From: Paenibacillus sp. FSL R7-0273
GTDB taxonomy: Bacteria > Bacillota > Bacilli > Paenibacillales > Paenibacillaceae
Length of the DNA stretch: 64,000 nt
Reading direction: 5' to 3'
NCBI RefSeq assembly: GCF_000758625.1
Contig: NZ_CP009283.1
Location: forward strand, 5,405,501 to 5,469,500
The stretch's first letter is position 1, and each line of letters opens with the position of its first letter. The translations under genes and the position numbers were made by a program. Positions 61,519 to 64,000 of the stretch are shown in pieces. The notes beneath the pieces are model-generated. The model did no database searches. It saw nothing but the letters and a program-made list of their open reading frames with translations, and was not told the origin of the DNA.

Positions 61519-62634
61519 TTACTCGTTGTTGCCGCGTGTGCGGTTACGCAGGAAGGTCGGTATATCAAGCTGGTCAGAGGCTGTCTGATTACCGAACGGC
61601 CGCAGATTATTGCTGTTGCCTTTGTCAGCCGCAGGCTCACTGCTGGCAGCCGGACGGCGGGTCTGGGCAACTGGAGAAGGCTTATGCTCAAAGCCGGTAG
61701 CAATAACCGTAACCTTGATTTCATCCTTCATGCTCTCCTCAATGATTGCACCGAAGATCATATTGACTTCAGGGTCCGAGGCTGAGGTAACAATCTCAGC
61801 CGCCTCATTCACCTCGTACAGGGAGAGGTTGGAGCCGCCTGTTATGTTCATAATTACACCGCGTGCGCCCTCGATAGAGGTCTCCAGCAGCGGGCTCATA
61901 ATCGCCTTGCGGGCTGCTTCAGACGCACGGTTCTCACCGGTGGCAATTCCGATGCCCATCAGAGCAGAGCCGCGTTCAGTCATGATTGTCTTCACATCTG
62001 CAAAGTCAAGGTTGATCAGACCAGGTACAGCAATAAGGTCGGAAATACCCTGTACAGCCTGACGGAGCACGTTATCCGCTTCGCGGAAAGCCTCCAGCAT
62101 CGGCGTCTTCTTATCCACAATTTCCAGCAGGCGGTCATTCGGGATAACGATAAGGGTATCTACTTTTTCCTTCAGAGCTTCGATTCCAAGCTCAGCCTGG
62201 TTGGACCGCTTTCTTCCTTCAAAAGTAAACGGGCGGGTGACAACACCCACTGTCAACGCTCCGCATTCTCTGGCAATTTCAGCAATGACAGGAGCAGCAC
62301 CGGTACCCGTACCGCCGCCCATTCCTGCAGTGACGAATACCATATCTGCACCCTTAAGCGTATTTGAGATCAGATCGCGGGACTCCTCAGCTGCCTTCTT
62401 GCCTACTTCAGGATTGGCGCCTGCGCCAAGACCCCGGGTAAGCTTGTCCCCGATTTGCAGTTTATGCTCCGATTTGGCCATATGCAGCGCTTGGGCATCT
62501 GTATTAACCGTGATGAACTCAACACCCTGAACGCCATTTTCGATCATCCGGTTGACAGCATTGCTTCCGCCGCCGCCTACGCCGATGACTTTTATTTGCG
62601 CCAAGCTCTCCATTTCAAAATCAAATTCCAACAT
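61519..62634 (-). CDS. ftsZ: Cell-division GTPase FtsZ
   Basis: The 371-residue tubulin homologue has the GTP-binding tubulin signature GGGTGTG at 107-113, the T7 synergy loop [11 protein letters not shown], a variable C-terminal linker of about 45 residues, and the conserved C-terminal peptide DIPTFLRNR that binds FtsA and SepF. It assembles into the Z-ring. It follows ftsA by 64 bases in one transcript. AAGGGGGAG precedes ATG 62634. Confidence 0.98.
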   Translation of the reverse strand: MLEFDFEMESLAQIKVIGVGGGGSNAVNRMIENGVQGVEFITVNTDAQALHMAKSEHKLQIGDKLTRGLGAGANPEVGKKAAEESRDLISNTLKGADMVFVTAGMGGGTGTGAAPVIAEIARECGALTVGVVTRPFTFEGRKRSNQAELGIEALKEKVDTLIVIPNDRLLEIVDKKTPMLEAFREADNVLRQAVQGISDLIAVPGLINLDFADVKTIMTERGSALMGIGIATGENRASEAARKAIMSPLLETSIEGARGVIMNITGGSNLSLYEVNEAAEIVTSASDPEVNMIFGAIIEESMKDEIKVTVIATGFEHKPSPVAQTRRPAASSEPAADKGNSNNLRPFGNQTASDQLDIPTFLRNRTRGNNE

Positions 62635-62698
62635 ATTGATTCCATCTCCCCCTTGAGTAGTGCTTGGATGGCCGGTCCAAGTATATCTGGACTTACGC

Positions 62699-63964
62699 TT
62701 ATATGAACTCGCTGAACATATTTTTTATACGCTCCATCAGACCCGGCTTCTTGTCGATCTCCTGGCTTGGAGCAGCGCTTTGCTTGCTTCGGTTGACCGT
62801 CTTCTTATTTGCGCTTACACCGTTATTGCTGCGTACACGGAAACGGCGGACAACATTATGCAGAATACCTACACCGCCGGTAAAGCCAGGGTCACGTACT
62901 CCGATATAGTCAGGCACAGCAATGCGCACTGAAGCTGACAATTCGGATTGTGCTGCCTTTAATACACCCGGCATAGATACAGTTCCGCCCGTAAGTATAT
63001 AACCTCCGGGAAGGTCGTTGTAACCGAGGCGCTTCACTTCCTGACGGATCAGGTGGAAGATTTCCTGGACTCTCGGCTCGATAATGGCTGCCAGATCCTC
63101 CTGGTTAAATTCCTTTTCCACATTGCTGCCGATACGGAGCACCTTAAATACGACATCTGAGGCGGCATCATCAATCCAGGCGCAGCCGTACTTCAGCTTT
63201 ACCTTTTCCGCCTGATCCGTAAGTGTACGGAGCCCGTAGGCAATATCATTGGTTACAAATTCTCCGCCGATCGGGATCGTGGAAGTAGCACAAAGGGAAC
63301 CTTCTTCATAAACGGCAATCGTCGTTGAGCCTGCACCGATATCAACCAGTACTGCCCCCATCGACTTTTCATCTTTGGACAGCGCCAATCCGCCGGCTCC
63401 AAGAGACATCAGTACAAGATCCTTTACTTTAAGCCCTGATTTCTCTACACAACGAAGCAGATTATGTATTGGCGTCTTCGCCCCGGTTATAATCGTCGCC
63501 TCAACCTCCAGACGAACCCCGATCATACCGCGGGGATCCTGGATTCCTTCCAGGCCGTCAACGATATATTGCTTGGCAACAACGTCGATGACTTCCCGTT
63601 CAGGCGGCATAGCAATAACTTCTGCCGCTTTGATCACCCGGTCAATGTCCTCTTCGCCGATCTCCCGGTCCTCATTCTGAACGGCAACGACGCCATGGCT
63701 GGATTGCAGACCGATGTGATTGCCGGAAATCCCGACGTATACCTCAGATATTTGAATACCGACCATCTGCTCTGCATACTCCACAGCACTTCTGATCGAT
63801 TGCACAGTCTGATCGATATCTACAATCGCACCCTTGCGAATCCCTTCGGAATCAGCAGATCCAACGCCAATAATATTAAAGGTTCCATTAGTAACTTCTC
63901 CGATAATTGCCCGTACTTTGGATGTACCGATGTCCAAACTAACAATGATGTCATTGTTGCTCAA
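62699..63964 (-). CDS. ftsA: Cell-division actin-like protein FtsA
   Basis: The 421-residue actin-fold ATPase has [19 protein letters not shown] (phosphate 1), the SHS2 domain 1[19 protein letters not shown] (phosphate 2), [15 protein letters not shown] (adenosine motif) and the C-terminal amphipathic membrane-targeting helix [13 protein letters not shown]. It tethers FtsZ to the membrane. The start is TTG 63964, about ten bases behind AGGAGGT; GTG within that site is followed by a stop. The last 36 bases of the window contain this ribosome binding site and nothing else recognisable. Confidence 0.97.
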   Translation of the reverse strand: MSNNDIIVSLDIGTSKVRAIIGEVTNGTFNIIGVGSADSEGIRKGAIVDIDQTVQSIRSAVEYAEQMVGIQISEVYVGISGNHIGLQSSHGVVAVQNEDREIGEEDIDRVIKAAEVIAMPPEREVIDVVAKQYIVDGLEGIQDPRGMIGVRLEVEATIITGAKTPIHNLLRCVEKSGLKVKDLVLMSLGAGGLALSKDEKSMGAVLVDIGAGSTTIAVYEEGSLCATSTIPIGGEFVTNDIAYGLRTLTDQAEKVKLKYGCAWIDDAASDVVFKVLRIGSNVEKEFNQEDLAAIIEPRVQEIFHLIRQEVKRLGYNDLPGGYILTGGTVSMPGVLKAAQSELSASVRIAVPDYIGVRDPGFTGGVGILHNVVRRFRVRSNNGVSANKKTVNRSKQSAAPSQEIDKKPGLMERIKNMFSEFI

Positions 63965-64000
63965 GCCCTATGGCACCTCCTGTTATAATCATAATAAAAG

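Overview
The window looks like a chromosome segment of an endospore-forming Paenibacillaceae member, most likely Paenibacillus. The reasons are gene content and order: a conserved Bacillales cell-division and sporulation block (ftsA-ftsZ ... spoIIGA-sigE-sigG-ymxH-pgeF-ylmE-sepF-ylmG-ylmH-divIVA-ileS ... lspA-rluD/ylyB-pyr), Lpl-type sugar ABC transporters without their own ATPase, YjcZ-type sporulation microproteins, and strong AGGAGG ribosome binding sites. The genus is inferred, not proven.

Layout. (1) 1-8.2 kb: a minus-strand sugar operon. A LacI-type regulator (7113-8081) is followed by two permeases, a lipoprotein binding protein, a fused fructokinase-GH32 fructosidase and a LamG-GH32 protein cut by the window edge. 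Four copies of the palindrome GAAACGTTTC sit in the two promoter regions, so the regulator probably controls both itself and the operon. (2) 8.3-29.4 kb: an accessory mosaic with tRNA-Leu, a 51-bp hairpin repeat array, an M15 peptidase, a YolD-like gene and an ImmA/IrrE gene near LexA-like boxes, a GH26-PA14 protein, cytidine deaminase, a NucB-like nuclease, two YjcZ microproteins, ComB, YitT, DedA-PssA, a two-component system, an ECF sigma/anti-sigma pair, an LRR protein, GNAT enzymes and a membrane Mrr-like nuclease. (3) 29.4-32.6 kb: an AT-rich island. Two convergent exported proteins (Kelch and F5/8C-like) share one C-terminal domain. The island ends at tRNA-Ile and tRNA-fMet, and a degenerate copy of the tRNA-Ile terminator lies near its other edge. 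(4) 33.2-42.35 kb: the pyrimidine operon pyrR-pyrB-pyrC-carA-carB-pyrF-pyrE (minus strand) with a sigma-A promoter, a PyrR-binding loop and an attenuator; pyrP, pyrK and pyrD are absent. (5) 42.4-48.9 kb: intergenic inverted repeats, a GyrI-like protein, a GNAT, dapL, rluD, lspA, a DksA/YlyA protein and a DUF5665-like protein. (6) 48.97-53.2 kb: a long, type-2-looking ileS with a T-box leader. A 743-bp GC-rich element with 63-bp inverted terminal repeats and a six-copy tandem array lies between leader and gene. (7) 53.3-64 kb: divIVA to ftsA, with an Rpn-family gene inserted between ftsZ and spoIIGA.

How the parts work together. The first operon probably imports a fructose-containing oligosaccharide (sucrose or short fructan), splits it inside the cell and phosphorylates the released fructose with the same polypeptide. 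The pyr genes make UMP under PyrR attenuation. The division/sporulation block links Z-ring assembly (FtsA, FtsZ, SepF), pole marking (DivIVA) and the mother-cell/forespore sigma cascade (SpoIIGA, SigE, SigG). The least explained structures are the ITR-flanked element in the ileS leader, the Kelch/F5-8C pair with a shared domain, the kinase-hydrolase fusion, and several intergenic hairpin repeats.
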